From: Nitrosomonas sp.
GTDB taxonomy: Bacteria > Pseudomonadota > Gammaproteobacteria > Burkholderiales > Nitrosomonadaceae
Length of the DNA: 64,000 nucleotides
Direction: 5' to 3'
Assembly (NCBI GenBank): GCA_024281675.1
Contig: JAMXAG010000002.1
Span: forward strand, 310,001-374,000
Shown: piece by piece, positions 55,637-64,000 of the stretch
How the letters are laid out: each line of letters starts with the position of its first letter
How positions within the stretch are numbered: position 1 is the stretch's first letter
Translations under genes and position numbers: made by a program
Notes under the pieces: generated by a model
Told to the model about the DNA's origin: nothing
The model's input: only the letters and a program-made list of their open reading frames with translations
Databases searched by the model: none

Positions 55637-57097
55637 ATGATTCGTCGAACAAAAATTGTGGCAACACTGGGTCCCGCATCCAGTAATCCGAAAATATTGG
55701 AACGCATGATCCGAGCGGGTGTTGATGTTGTTCGAATCAATTTTTCGCATGGTACACGTGAGCAACACATGGAACTGGTTAAATTAACCCGTACTTTGGC
55801 ACGTGCAGCGGGTTGTACTGTCGGTGTCTTGGCTGATTTACAAGGACCGAAAATTCGCATTGGGAGATTTGAAAACGGCAAAATCCGGCTCGAAGTAGGT
55901 GATTCCTTTATTCTTGATGCACAGTGCCAATTAGGTAATCAAGAAAGGGTAGGGTTGGATTACAAAGAGCTTCCAAATGATTTGGAAGCCGGCGCAATTC
56001 TCATGCTCGATGATGGACGCATCGTTTTGAGCGTGACATCGGTTAAAGATCATGAGGTTTTTTGTAACGTCGAGCAAGGAGGAGTCCTTTCGAATAATAA
56101 AGGAATCAATCGCAAGGGCGGCGGATTAGGTGCTCCGGCGCTGACTAATAAAGATTTGGAGGATATTAAAACAGCAGCAGAATTTGGTGCTGACTATTTG
56201 GCCGTTTCATTTGTCCGCTCAGGAGAGGACGTGCGTAAAGCTCGTGAGCTGATGGTGGAAGCAGGTGGGCGAAGCTTAATTATGGCGAAAATTGAGCGCT
56301 CAGAGGCCATTCTGGCTTTGGATGATATTCTGGAGGCTTCAGATGCCATCATGGTTGCACGTGGAGATTTGGCGGTAGAGGTAGGCGATGCGGCTGTTCC
56401 TGCATTGCAAAAAAGAATGATTCGTTCCGCTCGTACCAATAACAAAATCGTTGTTACAGCAACTCAAATGATGGAATCGATGATTTCTAATCCTATTCCA
56501 ACTCGAGCGGAAGTCTCAGATGTCGCCAATGCAGTATTGGATGGAACTGACGCCGTGATGCTTTCAGCAGAATCTGCTGCGGGTGAATATCCTGTCGAGA
56601 CTGTTGAAGCAATGGCAAGAGTCTGTCTCGAAGCTGAAAAAGAATATTTGGTGGCAAATGATCGCCGCATGAATGTAATGGACGCTAATCGTGCGACTAT
56701 TGAAGAAGCTATTGCCCGCGCCACGATGTTTACGGCCAGTGGATTGCAAATTCGTGCCATTGCAGCATTAACGCAAAGTGGAGTGACGGCTTTGTTGATG
56801 TCGCGTAGGAGCTCGAAAGTGCCTATTTTTGCATTGAGTCCAAATGAAGAAACGCGTCAAAGAGTGACATTATTTCGAGGGGTTTATCCCGTGGAATTTG
56901 GAGCAGGCTTACAAGATCCGGAAATTATTTTGAATCTTGCCGAAGAAGAATTGCTCAGTCGAGGCGTGGTACGGAATGGTGATATTATGGTAATGACAAT
57001 TGGCGAGCCGGTAGGAAAAGCAGGAGGTACAAATACCATGAAAATCATTAAAGTCGGTGAATATAAGAAAAGACTTGGATTAATGACCGATATTTAA
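55637..57097 (+). CDS. pyk: Pyruvate kinase
   Basis: 486 residues. Converts phosphoenolpyruvate to pyruvate. Seen: RRTKIVATLGPASSNP, VDVVRINFSHG, DLQGPKIRIG, IMAKIERSEAI with catalytic Lys, MVARGDLAVEVG and a C-terminal allosteric domain (MVMTIGEPVGKAGGTNTM). Only 5 bases separate it from pgk, so the two are cotranscribed. Confidence 0.97.
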   Translation: MIRRTKIVATLGPASSNPKILERMIRAGVDVVRINFSHGTREQHMELVKLTRTLARAAGCTVGVLADLQGPKIRIGRFENGKIRLEVGDSFILDAQCQLGNQERVGLDYKELPNDLEAGAILMLDDGRIVLSVTSVKDHEVFCNVEQGGVLSNNKGINRKGGGLGAPALTNKDLEDIKTAAEFGADYLAVSFVRSGEDVRKARELMVEAGGRSLIMAKIERSEAILALDDILEASDAIMVARGDLAVEVGDAAVPALQKRMIRSARTNNKIVVTATQMMESMISNPIPTRAEVSDVANAVLDGTDAVMLSAESAAGEYPVETVEAMARVCLEAEKEYLVANDRRMNVMDANRATIEEAIARATMFTASGLQIRAIAALTQSGVTALLMSRRSSKVPIFALSPNEETRQRVTLFRGVYPVEFGAGLQDPEIILNLAEEELLSRGVVRNGDIMVMTIGEPVGKAGGTNTMKIIKVGEYKKRLGLMTDI

Positions 57098-57399
57098 TAG
57101 GCTGTTGAAAAATGTATTCGAGGCGATCAAGTGCTTATTAGGTGAGTATTTGAACCTGCTTTCTACATCGCAGCGACGACACCAATCTTTTCTCAATAGT
57201 CTATTGGAAGTGGGTGTTCGATTTACGAATACATTAAGTGCAAAAACACGATGAAGAATCTTTCTACGGGGCGTGATAAATATCATTGCTGGTGAGTTTT
57301 AAATAACAAGTATTTAATTTTATTAGGCAATAATGATTGCCGATAGTGAATATAATTTTATTGAACTATTTTTGTAATAACTTTTTCAAGGAGATTTAA
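57098..57399. other. 302-base gap between pyk and fba
   Basis: No gene. AATGTATTCG (57111-57120) and CGAATACATT (57226-57235) form a 10-bp inverted repeat around about 105 bases, of the size of a small miniature element or a decayed insertion end. An AAGGAG ribosome binding site precedes fba. Confidence 0.4.
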
Positions 57400-58464
57400 A
57401 TGGCACTCGTATCATTAAGACAGTTACTGGATCATGCGGCGGAAAATAACTATGGTTTGCCTGCTTTTAATGTAAATAATTTAGAGCAAATTCTAGCAAT
57501 TATGCAAGCAGCAGATGAATGTAATAGTCCTGTGATTATGCAAGGCTCTGCAGGAGCTAGAAAATACGCGGGTGAAGCATTTTTGCGTCATTTGATCGCA
57601 GCTGCTGTTGAAGCTTATCCACATATTCCGATTGTAATGCATCAAGATCACGGTGCTTCTCCTTCAGTATGTGTCAATGCGATTCGCAGCGGATTTTCCA
57701 GCGTGATGATGGACGGTTCATTGAAAGAAGATGCCAAAACCCCTTCAAGCTACGATTACAACGTTAAAGTAACTGCTGATGTGGTCAATATCGCGCATTC
57801 GGTGGGTGTTTCCGTGGAGGGAGAGCTGGGCTGTTTAGGTTCATTGGAATCCGGTATGGGTGAAGCTGAAGACGGACATGGTGCAGAAGGCGTATTATCA
57901 CACGATCAATTGTTGACTGATCCTGAGGAAGCTGCTGATTTTGTTAGAAAAACAGGTGTTGATGCCCTGGCGATTGCAATTGGTACCTCGCATGGTGCTT
58001 ATAAATTTACCCGTAAACCCACGGGAGATATACTGGCTATCAAACGTATTAAAGAAATTCATCAACGTATCCCTAACACACATCTGGTTATGCATGGTTC
58101 TAGCTCGGTACCGCAAGAATGGTTGGAAATTATTCGACAATTTGGCGGAGACATGAAAGAAACCTATGGCGTGCCAGTCGAAGAAATTCAGGAAGGCATT
58201 AAACATGGCGTGCGTAAAGTCAATATCGATACCGATATTCGTTTGGCCATGACAGGTTCGATTCGTCGCAGTTTAGAAAAAGATAAAAGCAATTTCGACC
58301 CGCGTAAATTCCTGAAAGAAGCAACAGCAGCAGCTAAGGATATTTGTAAAGCGCGTTTTGAAGCATTTGGATGTGCCGGTCAAGCAGGGAAAATCAAACC
58401 CATTTCGCTAGAAAGCATGGCTAACCGTTATGCCAAAGGTGAATTGAACGCGATTATTAAGTAA
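57400..58464 (+). CDS. fba: Class II fructose-bisphosphate aldolase (Calvin-cycle type)
   Basis: 354 residues. A zinc enzyme that joins or splits fructose-1,6- and sedoheptulose-1,7-bisphosphate. Seen: [18 protein letters not shown], the zinc His region [37 protein letters not shown], and [21 protein letters not shown] and [17 protein letters not shown] fit the CbbA/FbaA type found with Calvin-cycle genes. A long stem-loop follows. Confidence 0.97.
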   Translation: MALVSLRQLLDHAAENNYGLPAFNVNNLEQILAIMQAADECNSPVIMQGSAGARKYAGEAFLRHLIAAAVEAYPHIPIVMHQDHGASPSVCVNAIRSGFSSVMMDGSLKEDAKTPSSYDYNVKVTADVVNIAHSVGVSVEGELGCLGSLESGMGEAEDGHGAEGVLSHDQLLTDPEEAADFVRKTGVDALAIAIGTSHGAYKFTRKPTGDILAIKRIKEIHQRIPNTHLVMHGSSSVPQEWLEIIRQFGGDMKETYGVPVEEIQEGIKHGVRKVNIDTDIRLAMTGSIRRSLEKDKSNFDPRKFLKEATAAAKDICKARFEAFGCAGQAGKIKPISLESMANRYAKGELNAIIK

Positions 58465-58487
58465 AGTAATTCTTTTCCACATTATCC

Positions 58488-58537
58488 ATAAGCCTATAAT
58501 CTACACTGCTAAATTACGATGTAGATTATAGGCTTAT
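58488..58537. terminator. Perfect 17-bp stem-loop after fba
   Basis: ATAAGCCTATAATCTAC (58488-58504) and its exact reverse complement (58521-58537) with a 16-base loop, 23 bases after the fba stop. No T-run, so it may work as a stability element or factor-assisted terminator. Confidence 0.55.
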
Positions 58538-58681
58538 TCACGGGATAACAATATTTCCGCAGTACAGTGTTAAGTTTCCTATTACTATGTAACCGGTTTC
58601 TTCTGATCGTGAGAAATAGTATCGATCGATTTGTTTTCTTGCAGCGTATTTAGGGTAAAGATACAGCTTATGTGGCGGAAG

Positions 58682-58724
58682 GCACATTTGGAGACCTTTG
58701 CCGAGCAAAGGTCTCCAAATGTGC
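58682..58724. repeat. Perfect 19-bp stem-loop
   Basis: GCACATTTGGAGACCTTTG (58682-58700), loop CCGAG, then the exact reverse complement (58706-58724). It is unlike a terminator because no U-tract follows on either strand. Possibly part of a small RNA or a palindromic repeat element. Confidence 0.6.
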
Positions 58725-58925
58725 TCGAATTGAAGCTGCAATAACAAAATTTATCATGAATTGACATATATGCTTCTGCAGTTCATTGTTATAACTGTGT
58801 TGATTTCAGTATATAATTTGAGGTACTACTTCTTTAGTATTCCTTAAAAATTGAAGCGGAGTTACACATCTGTCTACTCTGTGTGTGTAGAATTCGTAAT
58901 ATCTTTTCATAAACAAGGAGTTTTC

Positions 58926-59327
58926 ATGGATAGAAATAAAATTCTGATCACCTGTGCGCTAATTTGCACACTGATGATGGCGTCAGTAGTCCAAGCAAAT
59001 AGTAATCAGTCAGATTTCCCCAATAAGCTAAATCAAGGCTTGGCTAATATTGTTTTTGGTATTATCGAGATTCCGAAGAATGTAATTAATATTACGAATC
59101 ATCAAAATATTTTTGTGGGTGTCACTGTTGGTACCATTCGTGGCATTGTGCATAGTGTGAGTCGGGTGGCGGTTGGCAGTATTCAATTGCTGACTTCGCC
59201 TATTCCAACGAGTGAATTTGCTGCGCCTGCTTATGTATGGGAGCGCTTTAGCGAGGATAGTCGCTATTTTGGGTTACATTATCCGGCTTATTGGACGGTT
59301 TATGGTCCATTGGATGACGGTAAGTAA
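58926..59327 (+). CDS. Exported TIGR04073-family protein (exosortase-associated type)
   Basis: 133 residues from the ATG at 58926 (AAGGAG ribosome binding site); the open frame continues 25 codons upstream without signal-peptide character. A signal peptide ends VVQA. The mature part KLNQGLANIVFGIIEIPKN and GVTVGTIRGIVHSVSRVAVG match the TIGR04073 family, small exported proteins that often occur in exosortase-containing genomes. Function unknown. The OmpA-like lipoprotein gene starts 36 bases later. Confidence 0.78.
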   Translation: MDRNKILITCALICTLMMASVVQANSNQSDFPNKLNQGLANIVFGIIEIPKNVINITNHQNIFVGVTVGTIRGIVHSVSRVAVGSIQLLTSPIPTSEFAAPAYVWERFSEDSRYFGLHYPAYWTVYGPLDDGK

Positions 59328-59362
59328 ACCAACTGTAACTAACTCCAACATTAGGAAACATC

Positions 59363-60055
59363 ATGAGAAAACAAAATATTTTTCTGCTTGTAGTGATAAC
59401 ATTTTTTTTGATAGCTTGTACTACACCCAAAATAAATACGGAAGATTTAAAAACCGGAATCGACGCAGCTAGGTCGGGCCACTATGGTCAGGCTATGTTG
59501 CATCAAGAGCTGTCTGAGAAAGATTTGGGAACCGCCAATAGGATTCTTTCTCACCTTGAAAAAGGCTATTATTGGAACATCGATGAAAAACAAATAGCGC
59601 TAGATGCCGCTAAGTCAGCTGCGCAACATCGTTTGGAATCTGAGAAAGAGATGTGCCGTTGGCTAACATCGGTTCATAGCCAAAATCACCACAAAAAGGA
59701 AGCAATGCATAATACCGCAGTATTCTTCAAAACGGGCAGTGCTATTCCTTTTGAAGCCAAAGATGAGTCTATTCTCAGAGTAGGGCGATGGCTACAAACA
59801 CATCCTGATGCAACTGCAACAGTAACTGCATCGACAGATACTGTAGGTAATCCAGCTTACAATCAAAACTTATCCGAAAGAAGAGCTGATGCGGTCATAA
59901 AACGCTTGATTGCAAATGGCGCGAGACCAAATCAGTTAATGATTAAAGCAATTGGTGAGGTTACAGGTGCCGATAACACGGCAAATCAGGAAAATCGAGT
60001 AGCAACTATTATTACTTCACATCCTGACTATTTTGATTGCCCTACACTAAAATAA
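59363..60055 (+). CDS. OmpA-family lipoprotein
   Basis: 230 residues. Lipobox LIAC (Cys at residue 19) gives a lipid-anchored outer-membrane protein. Residues 30-115 are helical (EDLKTGIDAARSGHYGQAML). The C-terminal OmpA-like peptidoglycan-binding domain (about 117-222) has VFFKTGSAIPFE, DTVGNPAYNQNLSERRADAV and GARPNQLMIKAIGE, then NQENRVATI. It would tether the outer membrane to murein. Probably cotranscribed with the TIGR04073 gene. Confidence 0.88.
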   Translation: MRKQNIFLLVVITFFLIACTTPKINTEDLKTGIDAARSGHYGQAMLHQELSEKDLGTANRILSHLEKGYYWNIDEKQIALDAAKSAAQHRLESEKEMCRWLTSVHSQNHHKKEAMHNTAVFFKTGSAIPFEAKDESILRVGRWLQTHPDATATVTASTDTVGNPAYNQNLSERRADAVIKRLIANGARPNQLMIKAIGEVTGADNTANQENRVATIITSHPDYFDCPTLK

Positions 60056-60060
60056 GGAGA

Positions 60061-60086
60061 CTTGATCCGCCGATAGGTGGGTCAAG
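60061..60086 (+). terminator. Stem-loop after the OmpA-like gene
   Basis: CTTGATCCGCC-GATA-GGTGGGTCAAG, an 11-bp stem with two G-U pairs, 6 bases after the stop codon. It lies between two convergent genes and probably serves as a terminator, though the T-run is weak. Confidence 0.55.
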
Positions 60087-60143
60087 GTCCTATTCTAAGA
60101 TATATTTTGCTGGAGTGAAGTGAGTTTGTAATTATTTAAGACA

Positions 60144-62165
60144 TCAATGCGCATGCTCACCCGGCGGTGGCATGATTTCCCCTTCCCGATTGAGCTGAGT
60201 GAGCTGTAATGTCAATGCATCGATGCTCTGCCAACCAAAGCCTTCAAACTGAGCAACCCAACGTGCGCGCAGGTAGCCAAAACGATCCGTCATAAACTCT
60301 ATATGCCCCGGAAACATACCTTTTCCGGATAAATCGGGTACAGTCCTGACGCGGCGGTATAACCAATAGCTATCCTTGATTTCAGACCAGCCTTCCGTCA
60401 CTACTGGAAAAGGTGCGATGGCTAGAATTTGTTGTAATTCTTCTTCAGATAATGCGCGATTGGGAACAGCCAGAATCTCAGTGTCAAGGTTGCGTATTTC
60501 ATCGTAAACCGTAGCAAGCTGGTACATGCGTTGCTTCGATTGTGGCCAGGAAAACAATACGAGCAAGACGTTTTTTTGTAACCGAAAATCTTTTAAATTA
60601 CCGCCAGAACCATTGCTGACTGCGTAATTAAATATCGGCGATCCAATGGTTGGCATTTCCGGAACAATCATGCTGCCCAACAATCGCGCATCGAAGCCTC
60701 GTGACAGGGCATGAAGGAAATTGATCAAATCCCATCGATCTTCTTCTGATAAGGTTTCAGCAAAGCCGGGCATTGCCGTTCCGGAAATGCCATGCGTTAA
60801 ATAGTGATATGTATTGCCAACGGTATAACTTGCAGTATGTGGTTCGGTTAGTAAATCTGTAGGATCTTTAACTTTCGGGTCGATAATATTGCCGGTGCCT
60901 TTGCCTTGATAGCCGTGACAATTTACACAATTTTCTGCGAACAACTTCATACCATTCGATATCGAAACAGCATCAAACGGTACTGAAGGTTTTAGATAGG
61001 TTTCTGGATAAGACTTAAGTGTCATGAGAGGCAGTGCAATTGCTGAGGCGCTGAGAACAAGTACGCCAGGAATTACGACGAGCTTCAACTTGCTCCAATG
61101 GCTTCTGATACCCAACCAGATTGCACCCAATGCGACCAGAAACAATGCCATACCGAGCCGAATAATTTCCTGCGCTATAGGGTCGTCTGTCGCATTAAAT
61201 GAAAACCGGAATGGATAGGGCCAGTTTTGCACCATGCTATGCTTTGCGGGAAGGGTGTTCGCTAAGATGGTGGCAATTAATACCAGAAGCAAGGCAAAAA
61301 TAAATTCGATACGAACCCATTTTTTTAATGAAAAAATACTATGTTGCCTATCCATATCCCTTCCAGTCTTGGTCATGATAGGTAGCCATGTATTTCGAAC
61401 TTGATAAGCAATCAATAGAATAATTGCCAAAATGCTTAATTTTAAATTAAGCAACCAACCGTAATTGCTGGCCACCAATGTGTGATATAAGCCGGCAACT
61501 AATCGATCCGTTACGATTACTCCAGTAACCAGTAATAACAGCATCACGGGCATGGCCAGTTGGGAAAATTTATGCAAATAGCCTGATTTGTCTGTGGCTG
61601 TGATTGCATCAGACTGTGCGTTATCGCTGAAAAGGAGTAGCAAAATCGCGGGTAATGCGCCAAACCAAGTACCTGCTAACAAAATGTGCACTGCATAGGG
61701 TGCAATGGATGCAAATGACATTTCGTCGGCACTTGAGTGACTCATGAATGTTCCTGCGATAATCGGAAGAGCGGCCACAATTGCAACCAAAATATAATGC
61801 CAGCGTTCGCGTTTTAAGCGAATAAAATAAAGTGTGATGGCAAGGAGAAAAGCTGCTGATAGCGTACGGATTATCCAGATATGTCCGATCTGGGTTTGTT
61901 GCACAATATCAAACCACACGTATGGATTCCAGAGATTTTCGGCGATTCCGGTCGCCTCACTGGTTGTGGTGGCCAAAATTCCGATCAATCCTAATAGTAT
62001 AATCCCAGCCATCCAGGGAAATTTTCTTTCAATACGTTCGATCCAGCGAGTGCTAGACAGCGACCTGTGTTGCATGGTGATGGCAAAAAACACACAGCAG
62101 CCGAATATAATGAGATTGGCTGTCAATTGTGACCAACGAGATAAAGCAGCAATGATTTCAATCAT
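60144..62165 (-). CDS. CopD-domain, cytochrome c and thioredoxin-like fusion protein
   Basis: 673 residues in three parts. Residues 1-385 are about 8-9 membrane helices with the CopD copper-transport pattern (GTFMSHSSADEMSFASIAPYAVHILLAG, written here in two overlapping pieces: GTFMSHSSADEM and APYAVHILLAGTWFGALP). Residues about 400-480 form a c-type cytochrome with heme site CVNCHGYQGKG and distal GTAMPGFAETLSEED. Residues about 505-650 (GSPIFNYAVSNGSGGNLKDF, KNVLLVLFSWPQSKQRMYQL) look like a thioredoxin/SCO-type fold without a clear CxxC motif. It would handle copper or electrons at the periplasmic face. Such a gene fits an ammonia oxidiser with high copper need, but the substrate is not known. 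Confidence 0.85.
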   Translation of the reverse strand: MIEIIAALSRWSQLTANLIIFGCCVFFAITMQHRSLSSTRWIERIERKFPWMAGIILLGLIGILATTTSEATGIAENLWNPYVWFDIVQQTQIGHIWIIRTLSAAFLLAITLYFIRLKRERWHYILVAIVAALPIIAGTFMSHSSADEMSFASIAPYAVHILLAGTWFGALPAILLLLFSDNAQSDAITATDKSGYLHKFSQLAMPVMLLLLVTGVIVTDRLVAGLYHTLVASNYGWLLNLKLSILAIILLIAYQVRNTWLPIMTKTGRDMDRQHSIFSLKKWVRIEFIFALLLVLIATILANTLPAKHSMVQNWPYPFRFSFNATDDPIAQEIIRLGMALFLVALGAIWLGIRSHWSKLKLVVIPGVLVLSASAIALPLMTLKSYPETYLKPSVPFDAVSISNGMKLFAENCVNCHGYQGKGTGNIIDPKVKDPTDLLTEPHTASYTVGNTYHYLTHGISGTAMPGFAETLSEEDRWDLINFLHALSRGFDARLLGSMIVPEMPTIGSPIFNYAVSNGSGGNLKDFRLQKNVLLVLFSWPQSKQRMYQLATVYDEIRNLDTEILAVPNRALSEEELQQILAIAPFPVVTEGWSEIKDSYWLYRRVRTVPDLSGKGMFPGHIEFMTDRFGYLRARWVAQFEGFGWQSIDALTLQLTQLNREGEIMPPPGEHAH

Positions 62166-62244
62166 GATTTTGGAACGCTAAGGGGTATGGTACGCTTTGT
62201 GCGCAGAAAAATTAATCAATCAAGAAGCAATAATTAGACATAAA

Positions 62245-62265
62245 TAAGCTAAATTTTTTAGCTTA
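62245..62265. promoter_or_regulatory. Perfect 9-bp palindrome between the fusion gene and the SDR gene
   Basis: TAAGCTAAA-TTT-TTTAGCTTA, in the 240-base divergent promoter region. It could be an operator shared by both genes or a stem in the SDR leader. Confidence 0.4.
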
Positions 62266-62405
62266 GCACAACATAAGCAAAGCATTCTACTGGTGTAGCA
62301 AGGTACTTCAAGACAAAGACATTTTCTTAATTTAATTGGAAACCCTTAAGCTAGCGCTCATCAGTCATTTGATCGCTATAAAAACATTTCTGAGAGGAAA
62401 ATAAT

Positions 62406-63104
62406 ATGCCGACAGTTTTAGTAACCGGAGCCAACCGTGGAATCGGATTGGAATTTGTTCGTCAATATGCTCAAGATGGTTGGCACGTTATCGCGTGTTG
62501 CCGTAACCCAAACGCTGCAACAAAACTGCAATGCTTGAATAGTCAATTTCCGCAACACTTAAGGGTATATGCACTCAATATGATCGATCATGTGCAAATT
62601 GAGCAATTATCTGAGACTTTATCAACCGAAACCATTGATCTGTTGATTAATAACGCTGGCGTTTACTCACCGGAACACGGTGATGCATTCGGTGCAACAG
62701 ATTATGCAGCTTGGCTGTATGTTTTTCAGGTCAACAGCATGGCTCCTCTTAAAATGGCGGAAGCTTTTATTCAGCAGATTGCGCGCAGTGAGTTCAAGAC
62801 GATTGTCACTATTACCAGCAAGATGGGGAGCATTGCTGATAACCGTGGGGGCGGTAGTTATATTTATCGTGCTAGCAAAGCTGCTGTCAATATTGTCATG
62901 AAAAGCTTATCAATTGATTTAGATGCGCAGCAAATTAATGCAGTTTTATTGCATCCAGGTTGGGTGAAAACCGATATGGGAGGGGCCAGCGCACTTATTT
63001 CTGTTGAACAAAGTGTTACGGGCATGCGCCATATTATTCGTAATTTAACGTTAAAAGATTCTGGTAAGTTTTATGCATTTGACGGGCAAACTGTGCCTTG
63101 GTGA
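62406..63104 (+). CDS. Short-chain dehydrogenase/reductase (C-factor-like)
   Basis: 232 residues. The NAD(P) site TGANRGIGLEF is at the N-terminus, with NNAGVY, the catalytic Ser in TITSKMGS and YRASKAA for Tyr and Lys (YxxxK). The overall pattern is like the C-factor/CsgA branch of SDRs. The substrate cannot be told from sequence. GAGAGGAAAATAAT gives a ribosome binding site before the ATG. A terminator-like hairpin follows. Confidence 0.9.
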   Translation: MPTVLVTGANRGIGLEFVRQYAQDGWHVIACCRNPNAATKLQCLNSQFPQHLRVYALNMIDHVQIEQLSETLSTETIDLLINNAGVYSPEHGDAFGATDYAAWLYVFQVNSMAPLKMAEAFIQQIARSEFKTIVTITSKMGSIADNRGGGSYIYRASKAAVNIVMKSLSIDLDAQQINAVLLHPGWVKTDMGGASALISVEQSVTGMRHIIRNLTLKDSGKFYAFDGQTVPW

Positions 63105-63164
63105 TTGTTCTATAAATGAAAATGCCAATGATGAGTATTCACGTACGTTGATGAAGACATTTGG

Positions 63165-63198
63165 ATTGCCATCACACACTTTGATCTATGATGGCAAT
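63165..63198 (+). terminator. 10-bp hairpin after the SDR gene
   Basis: ATTGCCATCA-N14-TGATGGCAAT, followed by TTTAATTT. It is a good candidate intrinsic terminator, serving two convergent genes. Confidence 0.6.
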
Positions 63199-63247
63199 TT
63201 AATTTGAGATGAAGTAAATGTTCTATTGAAGGAATTGCAAAAGAATT

Positions 63248-63865
63248 TTATTTTACTAACTGTCTAAATGTCTTAATTTCAGGTGGAGAAACCAAATCCG
63301 ACTTGTCAAATTTAAATAAAAATAACAAGGTGTACATGTTGTAAAAAGTATCGGCAAGAAATGGCGAAGAGGATGCCAAAAATTTCCCAGAAGCTGTTTC
63401 AAAAATATCGAAATGGAATCTCGAGTAGCCCAATTGACTCTCTGATTTGTAAATTGCTAATTCAGGTGTTGCGATGGGTATGAGGGAAGCTTGAATCGGA
63501 GGAATTCCAAAGAACGTGGTCGCAAGCTCGGTTCCTAAAGAGTTGACTATGATGTTAATGCGATGGCTTGCGCCTTCATCCGTAGGAATATAGCCATGCA
63601 TGCCTAGCCAACCTGCTACAATCCCTTTAACAATATCTTTGTCAGCGCTAACCCCGATCACATCCAATTTGATTTTTGATCCGCGTGGTATTGGAAAAGG
63701 CATATCGCGATCTTTAGGTAGACTACGCAATACAGATTCAGTTAATAACAGTTGTTCAGTCGCGGTTCTGAGTGATGGTGTGATTTTTTGCGTTGTCGAG
63801 CAAGCTGAAAGAAATGTAGCAATCGCTATACACGAAAAGAGCATTTTGAGTACGGTTTGAGTCAT
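63248..63865 (-). CDS. Lipoprotein of unknown function
   Basis: 205 residues. A signal peptide with lipobox LSAC (Cys at residue 22) indicates a lipid-anchored envelope protein. TATEQLLLTESVLRSL after it recurs in a family of uncharacterised bacterial lipoproteins. The middle contains a conserved-looking segment GYIPTDEGASHRINIIVNSL. No enzyme motif is visible. It converges with the SDR gene. Confidence 0.72.
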   Translation of the reverse strand: MTQTVLKMLFSCIAIATFLSACSTTQKITPSLRTATEQLLLTESVLRSLPKDRDMPFPIPRGSKIKLDVIGVSADKDIVKGIVAGWLGMHGYIPTDEGASHRINIIVNSLGTELATTFFGIPPIQASLIPIATPELAIYKSESQLGYSRFHFDIFETASGKFLASSSPFLADTFYNMYTLLFLFKFDKSDLVSPPEIKTFRQLVK

Positions 63866-64000
63866 ATAAATATTTCCCCATTTTTTTATTAATTGGTTTT
63901 TCTAGTTAACTTGGAAATTTCGCTAGCCAGAGAAAGCTTGAGCAGTCTACCGCATATAACAGTTCTATTGAATAGAGCGTATATGTCATAAGACTACTGA

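Larger units (their letters stand above)
58465..58925. other. 461-base gap with two long stem-loops
   Basis: No gene. Two very strong stem-loops lie at 58488-58537 and 58682-58724 (listed separately). A TATAAT (58812-58817) near the downstream gene may be part of a promoter, but no good -35 box sits at the right distance. An AAGGAG site precedes the ATG at 58926. Confidence 0.45.

Noticed and set aside
58538-58747. 69-codon minus-strand open frame between fba and the exported-protein gene
   Set aside because: It spans the 19-bp perfect stem-loop, which explains its residues, and has no recognisable start signal.

Overview
The window reads as a bacterial chromosome segment of moderate to low GC, most likely from a betaproteobacterium of the Nitrosomonas type. 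This is an inference from content and gene order: a transketolase-gap-pgk-pyk-fba cluster of the kind used in the Calvin cycle of autotrophic betaproteobacteria, a def-fmt-rsmB-DUF4390-ntrY-ntrX block, dprA-smg-topB, a zapB-like/zapA pair with 6S RNA behind it, a zipA-like gene next to smc, and a CopD-cytochrome c fusion. No rRNA or tRNA gene and no CRISPR array was seen.

Layout. 1-2634: 3' part of a CusA/CzcA-type metal efflux pump. 2855-6533 (minus): ceramidase-like membrane protein, radA, rfbC, rfbA. 6685-11963 (plus): an MsbA-like ABC protein with a decayed nucleotide-binding domain, then mfd. 12038-15442: an HNH-type protein, an L,D-transpeptidase and a Tat-exported M15/DUF882 peptidase. 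15453-18275: pyrE, xth and an AmpG-like permease. 18437-24131 (minus): 6S RNA, zapA, zapB-like, zipA-like, smc. 24227-27599: queF, mltD and an M17 aminopeptidase. 27878-37572 is the accessory region. 37976-43701: a small membrane protein, topB, smg, dprA and a LysM protein. 43803-51065: def, fmt, rsmB, DUF4390, ntrY, ntrX. 51224-58464: tkt, gap, pgk, pyk, fba. 58926-63865: a TIGR04073-type exported protein, an OmpA-like lipoprotein, a CopD/cytochrome c/thioredoxin-like fusion, an SDR oxidoreductase and a lipoprotein.

The accessory region (27878-37572) is the most interesting part. It holds a GC-rich RTX calcium-binding protein, a decayed orphan RHS fragment, a small secreted-protein gene split by a decayed IS5-family element, a probable immunity gene, and a large Sec-exported RHS gene split by an IS3-family element. 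The RHS C-terminal tip carries an L,D-transpeptidase-like HSG...GCIR signature, and the gene just after it (ATGA overlap) encodes an exported protein. This suggests a toxin-immunity pair acting on peptidoglycan in the periplasm. Both insertions can be removed on paper using their target-site duplications (4 bp CTAC; 3 bp TAA), and both reading frames close perfectly, giving a 1462-residue RHS protein and a 150-residue secreted protein.

Other unusual points: an ABC half-transporter lacking nearly all ATPase motifs; an NtrX-like regulator with a broken Walker A and no GAFTGA loop; two long perfect stem-loops behind fba; and a three-domain redox/copper fusion protein. Function calls rest on motifs read by eye; no database search was possible.
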